Positions 44,235 to 53,080 are shown, counted from the stretch's first letter. The stretch: DNA of 64,000 nt from Hymenobacter jeongseonensis (GCF_015694725.1 NZ_JADQDQ010000001.1:1-64000); one strand, 5' to 3'. Made by a program: numbers and translations. The notes: generated by a model not told the origin, from the letters alone.

Positions 44235-45527
44235 TTAAGCAAAAAGCGGGTAGTCCTGCAGCCAGGTGTTCACCTGCTGGCGCACTTGCCCAATGCGGGT
44301 GTCGTTGTCGTGGTGGGTCAGGGTTTCGTCAATCAGCTCCACAATGCGGCCCATGTCGGCTTCGCCCAATCCGCGGGTAGTTACGGCCGCCGAACCAATG
44401 CGGATGCCGCTGGTCACAAACGGCGACTTGTCGTCGAAGGGCACCATGTTCTTGTTGATGGTGATGTCGGCCCGCACCAGCGTGTTTTCGGCCAGCTTGC
44501 CGCTGATGCCTTTCGAGCGCAGGTCGATGAGCATGAGGTGGTTGTCGGTACCGCCGGAAATAATGTCGTAGCCCAGGCCCACAAACCCAGCGGCCAACGC
44601 CTGGGCATTGCGCGCCACTTGTTGGGTGTAGTTTTTAAAGTCGCTGTTCAGCGCCTCGCCGAAGGCCACGGCCTTGGCGGCGATGACGTGCTCCAACGGG
44701 CCGCCCTGCGTGCCGGGGAATACCGCGCCGTCGAGCACAGCCGACATCTGGCGGATTTCGCCTTTCGGGGTTTTCAGGCCGAAGGGGTTCTCAAAATCCT
44801 GGCCCAGCATGATGAGGCCGCCGCGCGGGCCGCGCAGGGTTTTGTGAGTCGTCGTGGTCACGATGTGGCAGTGCTGGAACGGCGAGTTCAGCAGGCCAGT
44901 GGCGATGAGGGCCGATGGATGCGAAATATCGGCCAGCAGCAGGGCCCCTACTTCATCGGCGGTTTCGCGCAGGGCAGCGTAGTTCCAGTCGCGGGAGTAG
45001 GCCGAAGCGCCGCAGATAATCATTTTGGGCCGCTCGCGGCGGGCGGTTTCTTTTACCTTGTCCCAATCGATGAGGCCGGTTTCTCGCTCCACCCCATAGA
45101 AGCTGGGCACGAAGTACTTGCCCGAAAAATTGACCGGCGAGCCGTGGGTGAGATGGCCGCCGTGGCTCAGGTCGAAGCCGAGGATTTTGTCGCCGGGCTT
45201 GAGGCAGGCCAGGAACACGGCCGCGTTGGCCTGGGCGCCGGAGTGAGGCTGCACGTTGGCCCAGGCCACACCAAACAGCTCCTTCACGCGGTCGATGGCT
45301 AGTTGCTCCACCTGGTCCACGATTTCGCAGCCGCCGTAGTACCGCTTGCCGGGCAGGCCTTCGGCGTACTTGTTGGTGAGCACGGAGCCTTGGGCGGCCA
45401 TCACCTGCTCGGAAACGTAGTTTTCGGAGGCAATGAGTTCGAGGCCGTGGGTTTGGCGGGTTTTCTCCTGCGCAATGAGGTCGAAAACGGCGGTGTCGAG
45501 GAGGCGGGCGGGGGCGACTGTTTGCAT
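44235..45527 (-). CDS. glyA: Serine hydroxymethyltransferase
   Basis: The 430-residue PLP enzyme shows [48 protein letters not shown] and the PLP-lysine site [14 protein letters not shown]. It converts serine and tetrahydrofolate to glycine and methylene-tetrahydrofolate, the main one-carbon source. A -7 box 5 bases before the ATG suggests a leaderless mRNA. Confidence 0.97.
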   Translation of the reverse strand: MQTVAPARLLDTAVFDLIAQEKTRQTHGLELIASENYVSEQVMAAQGSVLTNKYAEGLPGKRYYGGCEIVDQVEQLAIDRVKELFGVAWANVQPHSGAQANAAVFLACLKPGDKILGFDLSHGGHLTHGSPVNFSGKYFVPSFYGVERETGLIDWDKVKETARRERPKMIICGASAYSRDWNYAALRETADEVGALLLADISHPSALIATGLLNSPFQHCHIVTTTTHKTLRGPRGGLIMLGQDFENPFGLKTPKGEIRQMSAVLDGAVFPGTQGGPLEHVIAAKAVAFGEALNSDFKNYTQQVARNAQALAAGFVGLGYDIISGGTDNHLMLIDLRSKGISGKLAENTLVRADITINKNMVPFDDKSPFVTSGIRIGSAAVTTRGLGEADMGRIVELIDETLTHHDNDTRIGQVRQQVNTWLQDYPLFA

Positions 45528-45532
45528 AAGTC

Positions 45533-45540
45533 CAAAGGTA
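45533..45540 (-). promoter_or_regulatory. -7 box for glyA
   Basis: TACCTTTG on the minus strand with 5 bases between it and the ATG at 45527. No TTG element is seen at the expected distance. Confidence 0.45.
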
Positions 45541-45677
45541 ACAGGTCGGGCGTGTTAGTGGATTTGAAAAGTGGCGGGCCGGCTCCGGCATACCGTTCGA
45601 CTTCACTTTTTACACCATTACCTCGTCCTTTCATAACGGTTTCGGTTGTTACTTGCCAGTGCCTTTGCTTTTCCACC

Positions 45678-46166
45678 ATGTCCGCGCCTCTCGCCGAAAC
45701 CCTTACCCAGCTGCGCGTCGGCAATCAGAAGTTTCTGATTGACTTTTACCAGCGCAGCCGGCACCTGTTTGCCCGCTGGGCCCAGCGCAAGCACCAGCTG
45801 GCCGCGCCCCAGGCCCACGAGCTGCTGCAAGACACCCTCCTCGATTTTTACGACCAAGTAGCCGACGGCCGCCTCACCCTGCTGCCCGCCGACCTGCGCG
45901 CCCACGTCTACGGCATGGCCCAGCAGCGACTGGCAGCGCACGTGCCCGCGCACCAGCCCTTGCCCGCGGCGGAGGCGAGCCGCCGCCAGCGCCTGCTGGC
46001 CCAGTTCAATCAGCTCGGCAGCGACTGCCAGCAAGTGCTGACTTACTTTTACTTCCGCGGCTACAATTTTGAAAAGATGGGCGGCAAAATGGGGTTCCCC
46101 AACGCCACCGTGGCGCGCCTTCAGAAGAGCACTTGCTTGCGCAAACTTTACGAGCTGCTGAAATGA
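45678..46166 (+). CDS. ECF-type RNA polymerase sigma factor
   Basis: The 162-residue protein has a sigma-2-like N-terminal half (QLRVGNQKFLIDFYQRSRHL) and a C-terminal sigma-4 helix-turn-helix (DCQQVLTYFYFRGYNFEKMG, then NATVARLQKSTCLRKLYELL). Sequence is far from classical ECF groups and region 2 is diverged, yet the pairing with a downstream membrane protein supports the call. Its stop overlaps the next start as ATGA (46163-46166). Confidence 0.82.
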   Translation: MSAPLAETLTQLRVGNQKFLIDFYQRSRHLFARWAQRKHQLAAPQAHELLQDTLLDFYDQVADGRLTLLPADLRAHVYGMAQQRLAAHVPAHQPLPAAEASRRQRLLAQFNQLGSDCQQVLTYFYFRGYNFEKMGGKMGFPNATVARLQKSTCLRKLYELLK

Positions 46167-46978
46167 GTCCCCTGGCTCCCAATCCCGACCTCCGCCCCTA
46201 CCTCGATGAGCTGGAACGCTTTGCCGACGGCCAAATGTCGCCGGCCGAGCAGGATGCTTTCGAGCTGCGGCTGGAAGAAGACGAGGCCCTGGCCGACGCT
46301 TACGCCGCCTACGAGCAGTTAACTGCCGACTTGCGCTGGGCCGCCGGGCACGACACCCTGCGCCTGCGCCTGCAAGCCCTCGACGAACGCATGAACGAGC
46401 GGGGCAATGCCCTGGAACGAGCCCAACGACTGGCCAAAGGCCGGCAGCGGCGCTGGGCCGTTCTGGGCGGACTGGGCGTGGTGTTGCTGCTGGCTGCGGC
46501 CGTGGCAGCCTGGCACTTCAGCCGCCCCAATACCGCCGGCCCCGCCCGCAACTGGGAAGCCTACTACCAGCCCGACCCCGGTCCGGCCGTCACCACCGGC
46601 TTGCTGCACAGCCGCCCGTTGCTCAGCGAGGCGCTCGACCAGTACCAGGCGGGCCACTATCCGGCGGCGCTGCATTCACTCGGGCGCGTGTCGGCAGCCA
46701 AAGTGGGGGCCGATACTTTGCTATACCTGCGGGGCCTCATCCTACTGCGGCAGGGCCAGGGCGATGCTGCCCAATTGTACCTCCGGCGCGTGGGCGCCAC
46801 CGACAGCACCACCGAACTCGCCCGCCGCGCCCGCTACCACCTGGGCATGGCCCATTGGCAAGCCAAAGAAATGCGCGAAGCCCTCGTGGAGCTGCGGACG
46901 GTAGCCGCCGATTCGCTTAATCCTTACCGCCGTACGGCCCAAAAAGCCGTCGCCTCGGGCGTACTCGAACAACGGTAG
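46163..46978 (+). CDS. Probable membrane anti-sigma factor with TPR-like periplasmic domain
   Basis: The 271-residue protein has an acidic cytoplasmic N-terminal domain (DELERFADGQMSPAEQDAFE, an anti-sigma-like zinc-free helical part), one membrane helix (about 105-125: WAVLGGLGVVLLLAAAVAAW) and a periplasmic part with TPR-like helices (LDQYQAGHYPAALHSLGRVS). The ATG overlaps the sigma gene stop by four bases, so both are translated in step. It likely holds the sigma factor until a periplasmic signal; this is inferred from order and topology. Confidence 0.8.
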   Translation: MSPLAPNPDLRPYLDELERFADGQMSPAEQDAFELRLEEDEALADAYAAYEQLTADLRWAAGHDTLRLRLQALDERMNERGNALERAQRLAKGRQRRWAVLGGLGVVLLLAAAVAAWHFSRPNTAGPARNWEAYYQPDPGPAVTTGLLHSRPLLSEALDQYQAGHYPAALHSLGRVSAAKVGADTLLYLRGLILLRQGQGDAAQLYLRRVGATDSTTELARRARYHLGMAHWQAKEMREALVELRTVAADSLNPYRRTAQKAVASGVLEQR

Positions 46979-47043
46979 CCGCCGGAACTGGAAAAACCGA
47001 GTGCGCGTGGGTTTTTCACCCAACCCACAGCACCTAATTGACG

Positions 47044-47080
47044 AAAAAAGCCCCTGCCAGTCAAAGGCAGGGGCTTTTTT
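47044..47080. terminator. Bidirectional terminator
   Basis: AAAAAAGCCCCTGCC (47044-47058) pairs with 47066-47080 around a 7-base loop. It serves the convergent anti-sigma and beta-helix genes. Confidence 0.85.
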
Positions 47081-47111
47081 TAGGAGGGCTAAAAGCTGCT
47101 CGTGTGCCGGG

Positions 47112-49670
47112 CTATTCTTTTACTACGCGCTGGCGCAACACCTGACCATTGACCGTAGCGGTAAGGATGTAGCTGCCGGCAGCGCAGGCAGGCCGCACCT
47201 GCAGCGGGGCCGAGCCGGAGGGTACTTCCTGGTGCCATACTTCGCGGCCCATCCCATCGAGCAGCCGCAGGGTGGCGGTGTCGGTGATGGGGCTGGTGAG
47301 TAGCACGGTCAACTCGGCACCAAACTGGGTCGGGTACGCGGCGAAGGAAGCGGGGGTAGCGTCGAAGCTCAGCTGCTGCGGGCCGTAGTAAGCTGTTTTC
47401 CCGTCGAGGTCAGTTTGGCGGAGGCGGTAGTAGCGGGTGCCGGTTTTGCCGGCGGCCGCGTCCACGAAACGGTAGTTGCGGACGGCGCTGCTGGTGCCAT
47501 TGCCCGCGGCAACGACGAAGCCGATTTCGCGGAAGGCTTTGCCATCTGCTGATACTTCTACGCCGAAGCCGCGGTTATCCTGTTCGCTGGCCGTGGCCCA
47601 GGTGAGCACGGCATTGCGGCTCTGGCGCTCGGCCCGGAAGGCGGTGAGGCCCACGGGCAGCGGGTTGATAATCTCGGCCAACGCCCAACGAGCCACGGAA
47701 TTCTCTTGAGCCCGGTTCGAGAGGTCGGTCACGGCATTCAACACCGCGTAGCCGGGGCCAGCGCCGCTTACGCCCTGGCTCTGCCACACGGTGCCGCCGT
47801 CGATTGATTTGAAGAAGCGCAGGTTATTCACTTCCAAGCCTCGCAGCTCGTGGTTAAAATACTTAAACGTGAGGTCGACATTCAACAGCGCGGTGCTGCC
47901 CGCTTCGATGTCGAAGTAGCGCAAAATGCCTTGACGGCCGGCCACGATGGTGGGGGCAATGCCTGTGAAACGCGTTACGAAGGTCTCGCCGGGCGAAGAG
48001 GAGTTTGCAGCCGGGTGCATCAGCAGGCCCACGCCTCCAAAATCCTCGGTAGCACCAGCTACGGGCGTGCGCACCACGTCTACTTGCCCCAGCACGTACG
48101 ACGTTTCGGTTTCGTTGAGGTTGGCCAGCGGGGCTAGCGTGAGGGCGTAGCGGCCAGTGGCCAGAATCCCGTTCAGCATCTGCACCCCGTTGTAGACCTC
48201 GGCATCGCGGTTGAAAGTCTTGGTGCCGGCCCCGTTCACTTCCAAGTTGAAATAGTTGCCGCCACTCACTTTTTGCGGTCCGTTGCCGGTCAGCTTCACC
48301 TTGCCGGTAGAGCAGGTAAAGAGGCCACCGTTCAGCATATCGCCTTTGATTTCGGTATCCCCGCTCGTTTGTACGAAAGAGCCCGAATTCAACAGGTGGC
48401 GCGTGATGAGAATGTCGCCGCCGGTGTGGTTGAGAATACCCGCATTGGTCAGGTCTCCTTGCACTTCGGTCAGTCCACCGGCTACTTCCATTACCTGCCC
48501 GTTGCTGGTTGCGAAAGAACTCAGTATGGTGGTTGCCCGGCTCACCAAGTTATAAACGCCGCCCGTACCCAAGTTAGCGAGGCTCGTTATCACGTTGTTA
48601 TTGACCAGGATACGACCCGCCACGATTTCCAAGGCGATGATGGAGGCGGCGCCGGCGCCGGTCATGCTCACGCTGGTCACAGTATTCCCGTTTACCTCGT
48701 TAGTGAATTCCGTGCTGCTGCCGCAGTTTATGCGGATGCCGCGAAACGTCTCGGGGCTGGCATTGGTCCAGATGGTGCCCGAGGGCTCGCCGGGCCGGCC
48801 ACCAATAAAGTTATTGGCCACGGTCACGTCGTTGGCGGCGGCGCCGGGGCGGAAATCGATGCCGGCTTGGGCCGTGGTGGGCACACTGGCTAGGTTGTAG
48901 TAGAAGCTGTTGCCGCTGATGTTCCACGCGTTGCCATTGCCGGCCGTCACCAATACACCGGTGCCCGTGAAATTGAACAACTGGTTTTGGGTGAACGTGA
49001 ACGCATCGTTGAGGCCGCCGCCCGCATTGGCCGCGTACACCATGTTGGTGGGTACGGCATCCGCGCTGGCATTGGCCACATAGCTCTGGGTGACGGTGTT
49101 GTGGTCGTTGCCGGTGCTTGTGCCGTTTCCGATTACTATCACGCCGCTGGTGGGCAAGGCGTTGGCGCCAAACACCGCGACGTTGGTGACGGTATTGTGG
49201 GCCGCATCGCCGCTGAACACCATGGTTGGCTCGGAAGCCGACACCTCGCGCAGCGTGAGGGCCCGAACCGCCGCCACCCCGTTGTCGCCGCTCAGCGTGG
49301 CGTAAGCACTGCCGGCACCGAACGTGAACGTACCAAGAATAACGACGTTTTTGCCTGCGCTGGGCCGAATGGTGAGGGTGTTCAGCGCCGAACCGGTTTT
49401 GTTCAGCACCACGTCTTCCGCATACGTTTCGTCCTGAAGGTAGAGCTCGTAGGGTTGGTCGAGAACAGCCGGAATCTGGGCGAGCGCACTCTCAATGGTC
49501 GGATGGCTCGTGCCAACGCCGACGTTGATGATGACGCCGGCCTCGGCGCTGTTGCCACTGAGGGCCAGCAAGGCGACCAACGCGCCCGTAAACAGCCCGC
49601 GCTGCCCGCCCCAACACGAGGCCGCAGTGTGATGAACTAATTGATTCCAAGAAGGTAGAGTGTTTTTCAT
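47112..49670 (-). CDS. Type IX-secreted right-handed beta-helix protein
   Basis: The 852-residue protein starts at the ATG at 49670 and has a late signal peptide (GALVALLALSGNSAEA). Residues about 45-420 form repeated short strands with N-x-V/I-T and G-x-x-N-x-I motifs (parallel beta helix, as in pectate lyases); about 420-640 has further beta repeats (LTNAGILNHTGGDILITRHL). The C-terminus (about 780-852) is a type IX sorting domain ending VNGQVLRQRVVKE, so it should be exported by the T9SS and anchored or released at the cell surface. It may be an adhesin or polysaccharide-binding protein; catalytic residues were not recognised. Confidence 0.87.
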   Translation of the reverse strand: MKNTLPSWNQLVHHTAASCWGGQRGLFTGALVALLALSGNSAEAGVIINVGVGTSHPTIESALAQIPAVLDQPYELYLQDETYAEDVVLNKTGSALNTLTIRPSAGKNVVILGTFTFGAGSAYATLSGDNGVAAVRALTLREVSASEPTMVFSGDAAHNTVTNVAVFGANALPTSGVIVIGNGTSTGNDHNTVTQSYVANASADAVPTNMVYAANAGGGLNDAFTFTQNQLFNFTGTGVLVTAGNGNAWNISGNSFYYNLASVPTTAQAGIDFRPGAAANDVTVANNFIGGRPGEPSGTIWTNASPETFRGIRINCGSSTEFTNEVNGNTVTSVSMTGAGAASIIALEIVAGRILVNNNVITSLANLGTGGVYNLVSRATTILSSFATSNGQVMEVAGGLTEVQGDLTNAGILNHTGGDILITRHLLNSGSFVQTSGDTEIKGDMLNGGLFTCSTGKVKLTGNGPQKVSGGNYFNLEVNGAGTKTFNRDAEVYNGVQMLNGILATGRYALTLAPLANLNETETSYVLGQVDVVRTPVAGATEDFGGVGLLMHPAANSSSPGETFVTRFTGIAPTIVAGRQGILRYFDIEAGSTALLNVDLTFKYFNHELRGLEVNNLRFFKSIDGGTVWQSQGVSGAGPGYAVLNAVTDLSNRAQENSVARWALAEIINPLPVGLTAFRAERQSRNAVLTWATASEQDNRGFGVEVSADGKAFREIGFVVAAGNGTSSAVRNYRFVDAAAGKTGTRYYRLRQTDLDGKTAYYGPQQLSFDATPASFAAYPTQFGAELTVLLTSPITDTATLRLLDGMGREVWHQEVPSGSAPLQVRPACAAGSYILTATVNGQVLRQRVVKE

Positions 49671-50166
49671 ACAAGCGTAAATAGGGGCGAAATGAGTTTT
49701 TTGCTTACTAGCCAGCCACTTTGCAGTGTAACCGCTACTTATTCTAAGTTTATTCTCTGTCAACAGGCGATACAAACCAATCAACCAAGAATAATTATAT
49801 TATAAAGAAATTTTATGATTTCAATTTGGCTTTTTTTTATCTATTTCCAAATCAATATCAATAGCACTTATCAAACTTATTACCACTTACATCTATTGTC
49901 AATAGAGCAATCAATTGCCAAACAAGAAAATACAATTCATCAGCACTATTATTTGCACCATCCAACGCCAAACGAATAATATTGCTATTATTTTTTTAAC
50001 AGGACAATTCACGAGCAAAGCCTCGTCCAATCTTTCCAAGGGTTTATACCCAAGATTTCAGCCAACTCGCGGCTCTGCCATTTTTATAACTATTCTACCT
50101 CACTCCACTTGAGCGCCCAGCGATTTCAAACCCAGAACCAGATAAAATTATTATCCCATAATGCAA
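49671..50166. other. AT-rich gap upstream of the beta-helix gene
   Basis: From about 49770 to 50010 the sequence is dominated by A and T runs, unlike the GC-rich surroundings. The only frames here (for example 49915-50112) have no family match and unusual composition. It probably holds the promoter region of the beta-helix gene, though no TAnnTTTG box could be placed with confidence. I see no gene in it. Confidence 0.55.
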
Positions 50167-50199
50167 AAACCCTTTGACTGCATAACAGCCAAAGGGTTT
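50167..50199 (-). terminator. Terminator after the phosphatase gene
   Basis: On the minus strand, AAACCCTTTG pairs with CAAAGGGTTT (50190-50199 with 50167-50176) and TTTTT follows at its end. Confidence 0.75.
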
Positions 50200-50227
50200 G
50201 TCCGGTGAGTTGGTGTGCTGCCAGCGC

Positions 50228-50926
50228 CTAGCGCTTGCCGATGGCGTAAGCCGGCTCCCGATTGGCCACCATGGTCAGTTCCCAGGTGTCCAGGTTGAGC
50301 GCCGTGAGGTGGGCGAGTTCAGGGTTGTGGCGGTACACGCAGCCCGTGTCGAGGCCTAGGGCGCCGGGGTGAGCGGCGGCCTTGGTGCGGACCTGCGCTG
50401 TGGGCGTGGGCACGTGGCCGTGCAGCAGGCGCCGGCCTTCGAGCCGCGACGCGTCGTAGACGAACTTCTTGATGTTGAGCATGGCGTTGTGGTCGCGCCG
50501 CATTTCGGGGGCGGGTAGCGCGAAGTTGTAGCCCGCGTGCACCAACAGAAAATCAGGCAGCTCGATTTCGTAGGGCAGCGCGCCCAGCCATTCCAGGTAG
50601 CGCGGCGGGATGTCGGCCATGCGCCGCACGCCAAAACTGCGCAGCGTGGGCAGCCGGCCTCGAGGCCCCAGCCAGTCCCAGCGCCAGCGGTGGCGGGCGG
50701 CATCGAGCAAAGATTGGTCATGGTTGCCGCGCAGGCAGTGCACCTGGTAGCCAGTGGCTTGCAAGTGCATGAGGTAGTCGAGCACGCCGCGGCTATCGGG
50801 GCCTTTGTTCACGTAGTCGCCCAGCAGGTACAGCGCGTCGGCGGTGGTCAGGCGCAGTTCCTCTTCTACGAGGTAGCGGAAGGTCTGCAGGCAGCCGTGC
50901 AGGTCGGTGGTGGCGAAGCGGCGCAC
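50228..50926 (-). CDS. Metallophosphoesterase of the PPP family (ApaH/serine-threonine phosphatase-like)
   Basis: The 232-residue protein has the PPP metal motifs: TDLHGC, LGDYVNKGPDS, LRGNHD, DFLLVHAGYNF and LLHGHVPT. The first motif has Thr-Asp in place of Gly-Asp. The family includes diadenosine tetraphosphatase and protein phosphatases; the substrate is not fixed. It is preceded by a terminator of the upstream small gene and followed by its own, so it is transcribed alone. Confidence 0.9.
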   Translation of the reverse strand: MRRFATTDLHGCLQTFRYLVEEELRLTTADALYLLGDYVNKGPDSRGVLDYLMHLQATGYQVHCLRGNHDQSLLDAARHRWRWDWLGPRGRLPTLRSFGVRRMADIPPRYLEWLGALPYEIELPDFLLVHAGYNFALPAPEMRRDHNAMLNIKKFVYDASRLEGRRLLHGHVPTPTAQVRTKAAAHPGALGLDTGCVYRHNPELAHLTALNLDTWELTMVANREPAYAIGKR

Positions 50927-50952
50927 GGGGAGAAGGCCAGTGGGTTAGAAAC

Positions 50953-50984
50953 AAAGAAAGTCACGCGGGGCGTGACCTTCTTTT
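50953..50984 (-). terminator. Terminator after the 74-residue gene
   Basis: GTCACGC (50960-50966) pairs with GCGTGAC (50970-50976), and the flanking A/T-rich arms add further pairs. On the minus strand the hairpin follows the small gene ending at 51008. Confidence 0.6.
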
Positions 50985-51007
50985 CAAATCTAAGCGCGAA
51001 TTAGGAA

Positions 51008-51232
51008 TTAATGCCCGCCGCCGTAAGCCGGCTTGTCAAGTTCCGGCTTGTCGAGGTTACGGTTGGGGTTGCGCGTGCCCGCATCCAGGGCTTCTTGTTC
51101 AAGACGCGCCTGGGTTTCGGCGTCCTGCTCGTTCACGGGCAAGTCGCCGGTGCCTTTGGGCTGGCCGTCGCCGGTGGGCGCCCCTTTGTTTTCGCTGGAC
51201 TGCTGGTTGGTGCTATTGCTTTTGTACGGCAT
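51008..51232 (-). CDS. Small disordered hydrophilic protein
   Basis: The 74-residue product (MPYKSNSTNQQSSENKGAPT at its start) has no hydrophobic stretch and is rich in Asn, Gln, Asp, Glu, Gly and Pro, with near repeats LDKPELDKPAYGGGH at the end. It is likely to be intrinsically disordered. Together with the next gene upstream it forms a pair of similar composition. No family is known to me. Confidence 0.65.
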   Translation of the reverse strand: MPYKSNSTNQQSSENKGAPTGDGQPKGTGDLPVNEQDAETQARLEQEALDAGTRNPNRNLDKPELDKPAYGGGH

Positions 51233-51299
51233 GATAAAAGAAGTTGAAATGTGGAAAAAGGACTAATTCTTTTGTCTTAACTCCGTGCAGCCCGGCTTG

Positions 51300-51797
51300 C
51301 TATTGGTCGATGGCCGTATCGGCCGCGTTGGGGTCGTTTAGCTCAGCGTTGGTATCGGTGCCGGTGATGGGCTGAATGGGGCGGGGCTCCATCTGGCCCA
51401 TGCCCACGTGCGAGTTGGGGTTGCGCATTTCGTCGAGGCCGGGGCGGCGGTCGTGCGCATCAATTTCATCGACCGGGCCGACGGGGCGCATGGTAGCGTC
51501 GTAGTCGTCTTCGGGCAGGTCTTGGTTGGGGCGGTCGGGGCGGCCTTCGTCCGAAGTGCGCATGTTGTCTTTGGGGTGGCCCACTTGGTCGGCGTCGGCG
51601 TTCACGCTCACGGCCGTAATGCCATCCTCGCTGTCGGTACCGAAGCCTTCCTTGCCGTCGCGGTTGCCAAAGCCACCGCGGGCGGCGTCGTTCTTGGGCG
51701 GGTCGGCGTTGGGGATGTGGTGGCCGGCCTCCATTTCCTCATGGGTGGTGTCGTCGTTGATGACGCGAACGGGGCGATTATTAGGGTCGATGGCCAT
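51300..51797 (-). CDS. Disordered Asp/Pro-rich hydrophilic protein
   Basis: The 165-residue product lacks hydrophobic segments and is rich in Asp, Pro, Asn, Gly, Glu and Arg, for example MAIDPNNRPVRVINDDTTHE at the start and PRPIQPITGTDTNAELNDPN near the end. Composition recalls hydrophilins, which guard against desiccation, but no motif proves it. It lies 67 bases before the similar 74-residue gene and may share its transcript. Confidence 0.7.
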   Translation of the reverse strand: MAIDPNNRPVRVINDDTTHEEMEAGHHIPNADPPKNDAARGGFGNRDGKEGFGTDSEDGITAVSVNADADQVGHPKDNMRTSDEGRPDRPNQDLPEDDYDATMRPVGPVDEIDAHDRRPGLDEMRNPNSHVGMGQMEPRPIQPITGTDTNAELNDPNAADTAIDQ

Positions 51798-51916
51798 TGG
51801 TTTGGGAGGAGAGTTAGTGATGCAACTAGGAGTAAGGTGTACTTTAGTTTAGCCGTTTAGGTTGTGCTCCAAACCCTTCTTGCGGCGTACCTAATTATAC
51901 TAATGCCTTGATACCC

Positions 51917-52168
51917 ATGTGGACTGAAACCGACCAGAGCCTCCGCCGCCGCTTGAAATTTGCTAATTTCAAAACGGCCTTCGCCTTCCTCACCGAAGTA
52001 GCCGCTGAAGCCGAGCGGCTCGACCACCATCCCTGGTTCAGCAACGAGTACAACGTGGTTGAATTCCGCCTCCGCACCCACGATGCCGGCAACACCGTGA
52101 CCAAGCGCGACCACCAACTGGCGGATGCTATTGACGCTGTAGCGACGCGCTATGAGACAGTGGAATGA
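51917..52168 (+). CDS. phhB: 4a-hydroxytetrahydrobiopterin dehydratase (pterin-4a-carbinolamine dehydratase)
   Basis: The 83-residue protein keeps the PCD core: FKTAFAFLTEVAAEAERLDH followed by HHPWFSNEYNVVEFRLRTHD and the end DHQLADAIDAV. The paired His of the active site is present. The enzyme recycles the oxidised pterin formed by aromatic amino-acid hydroxylases. No phenylalanine hydroxylase is nearby. I chose the ATG at 51917; a TTG at 51908 would add three residues. The length is short but within family range. Confidence 0.88.
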   Translation: MWTETDQSLRRRLKFANFKTAFAFLTEVAAEAERLDHHPWFSNEYNVVEFRLRTHDAGNTVTKRDHQLADAIDAVATRYETVE

Positions 52169-52180
52169 GGAGAAAAGGAT

Positions 52181-52268
52181 GTCATGCGGAGCTGGCCGAA
52201 GCACCAATACCGCGCAATCAATCCATTTTAGTACTGCAGTAGCGGTGCTTCGGCCAGCTCCGCATGAC
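52181..52268. repeat. Long inverted repeat (copy 2 of a dispersed family)
   Basis: A perfect 25-bp inverted repeat (52181-52205 with 52244-52268) with a 38-base loop lies between phhB and rsmI. After the first three bases its arm reads ATGCGGAGCTGGCCGAAGCA and matches copy 1 except for paired changes. Confidence 0.85.
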
Positions 52269-52306
52269 GTTCTCATTGCGTCTTCGCCTTCAACAAGCTC
52301 AGCGGC

Positions 52307-52314
52307 TACCTTTG
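52307..52314 (+). promoter_or_regulatory. -7 box for rsmI
   Basis: TACCTTTG lies 4 bases before the rsmI ATG at 52319, so the transcript is expected to begin at or very near the start codon. Confidence 0.5.
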
Positions 52315-52318
52315 CCCC

Positions 52319-53080
52319 ATGCCCAACACGGTCCTTTACCTCGTGCCCACGCCCATTGGCAATCTGGAAGACATTACCCTGCGGGCCATCCGCATTCTGG
52401 GCGAAGTGGGCACGGTGCTATGCGAAGACACCCGCACCAGCGGCCGCCTCATGCAGCACCTGGGCCTGAAAAAGCCGCTCCTCTCCTACCACCTGCACAA
52501 CGAGCACCAGCAAGTACCCCGCCTGCTGGAGCGGCTGGCCAAGGGCGAAACCATGGCCCTGATTTCGGATGCCGGCACGCCCGGAATTTCAGACCCCGGG
52601 TTTCTGTTGGTACGCGAGTGCCTGGCGCAGGGCCTGGGCGTGGAGTGCCTGCCGGGGCCCACGGCGTTTGTGCCGGCGCTGCTCAAGTCCGGTTTTGGGG
52701 CCGAGCGGTTCACGTTTGAAGGGTTTTTACCGGTGAAAAAAGGCCGGCAAACGCGGTTGAAAGAACTGGCCTCGGAAACCCGGACCATGATTTTCTACGA
52801 GTCGCCGCACCGCATTGTGAAGACGCTGGGCCAGTTGGCCGAGGTGCTGGGCCCCGAACGGCCGGCGTCGGTCAGCCGCGAATTGACCAAATTGTTTGAA
52901 GAAACCGTAACCGGGACGCTGGCCAGCCTGGAGGCTGATTTCGCCGCCCGTCCCACTATCAAAGGAGAAATTGTCGTTGTCGTCGAAGGAAACCTTACCC
53001 CGCCCCCTCGCGAGCCCCGCCCCGGCCGCGAAGACCGATACCGCCGCGCCGACGACGATGACGTCGACGCCGAAGACTAG
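52319..53080 (+). CDS. rsmI: 16S rRNA (cytidine-1402-2'-O)-methyltransferase
   Basis: The 253-residue enzyme shows LYLVPTPIGNLEDITLRA at the start and SDAGTPGISDPGFLLVREC, both typical of RsmI. It methylates the ribose of C1402 in 16S rRNA at the decoding centre. A basic/acidic tail (REDRYRRADDDDVDAED) follows. The end overlaps the next gene by 23 bases. Confidence 0.95.
   Translation: MPNTVLYLVPTPIGNLEDITLRAIRILGEVGTVLCEDTRTSGRLMQHLGLKKPLLSYHLHNEHQQVPRLLERLAKGETMALISDAGTPGISDPGFLLVRECLAQGLGVECLPGPTAFVPALLKSGFGAERFTFEGFLPVKKGRQTRLKELASETRTMIFYESPHRIVKTLGQLAEVLGPERPASVSRELTKLFEETVTGTLASLEADFAARPTIKGEIVVVVEGNLTPPPREPRPGREDRYRRADDDDVDAED

Noticed and set aside
49915..50112. 65-codon plus-strand frame in the AT-rich gap
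   Set aside because: It lacks a clear start signal and family match, and its composition follows the AT-rich DNA.
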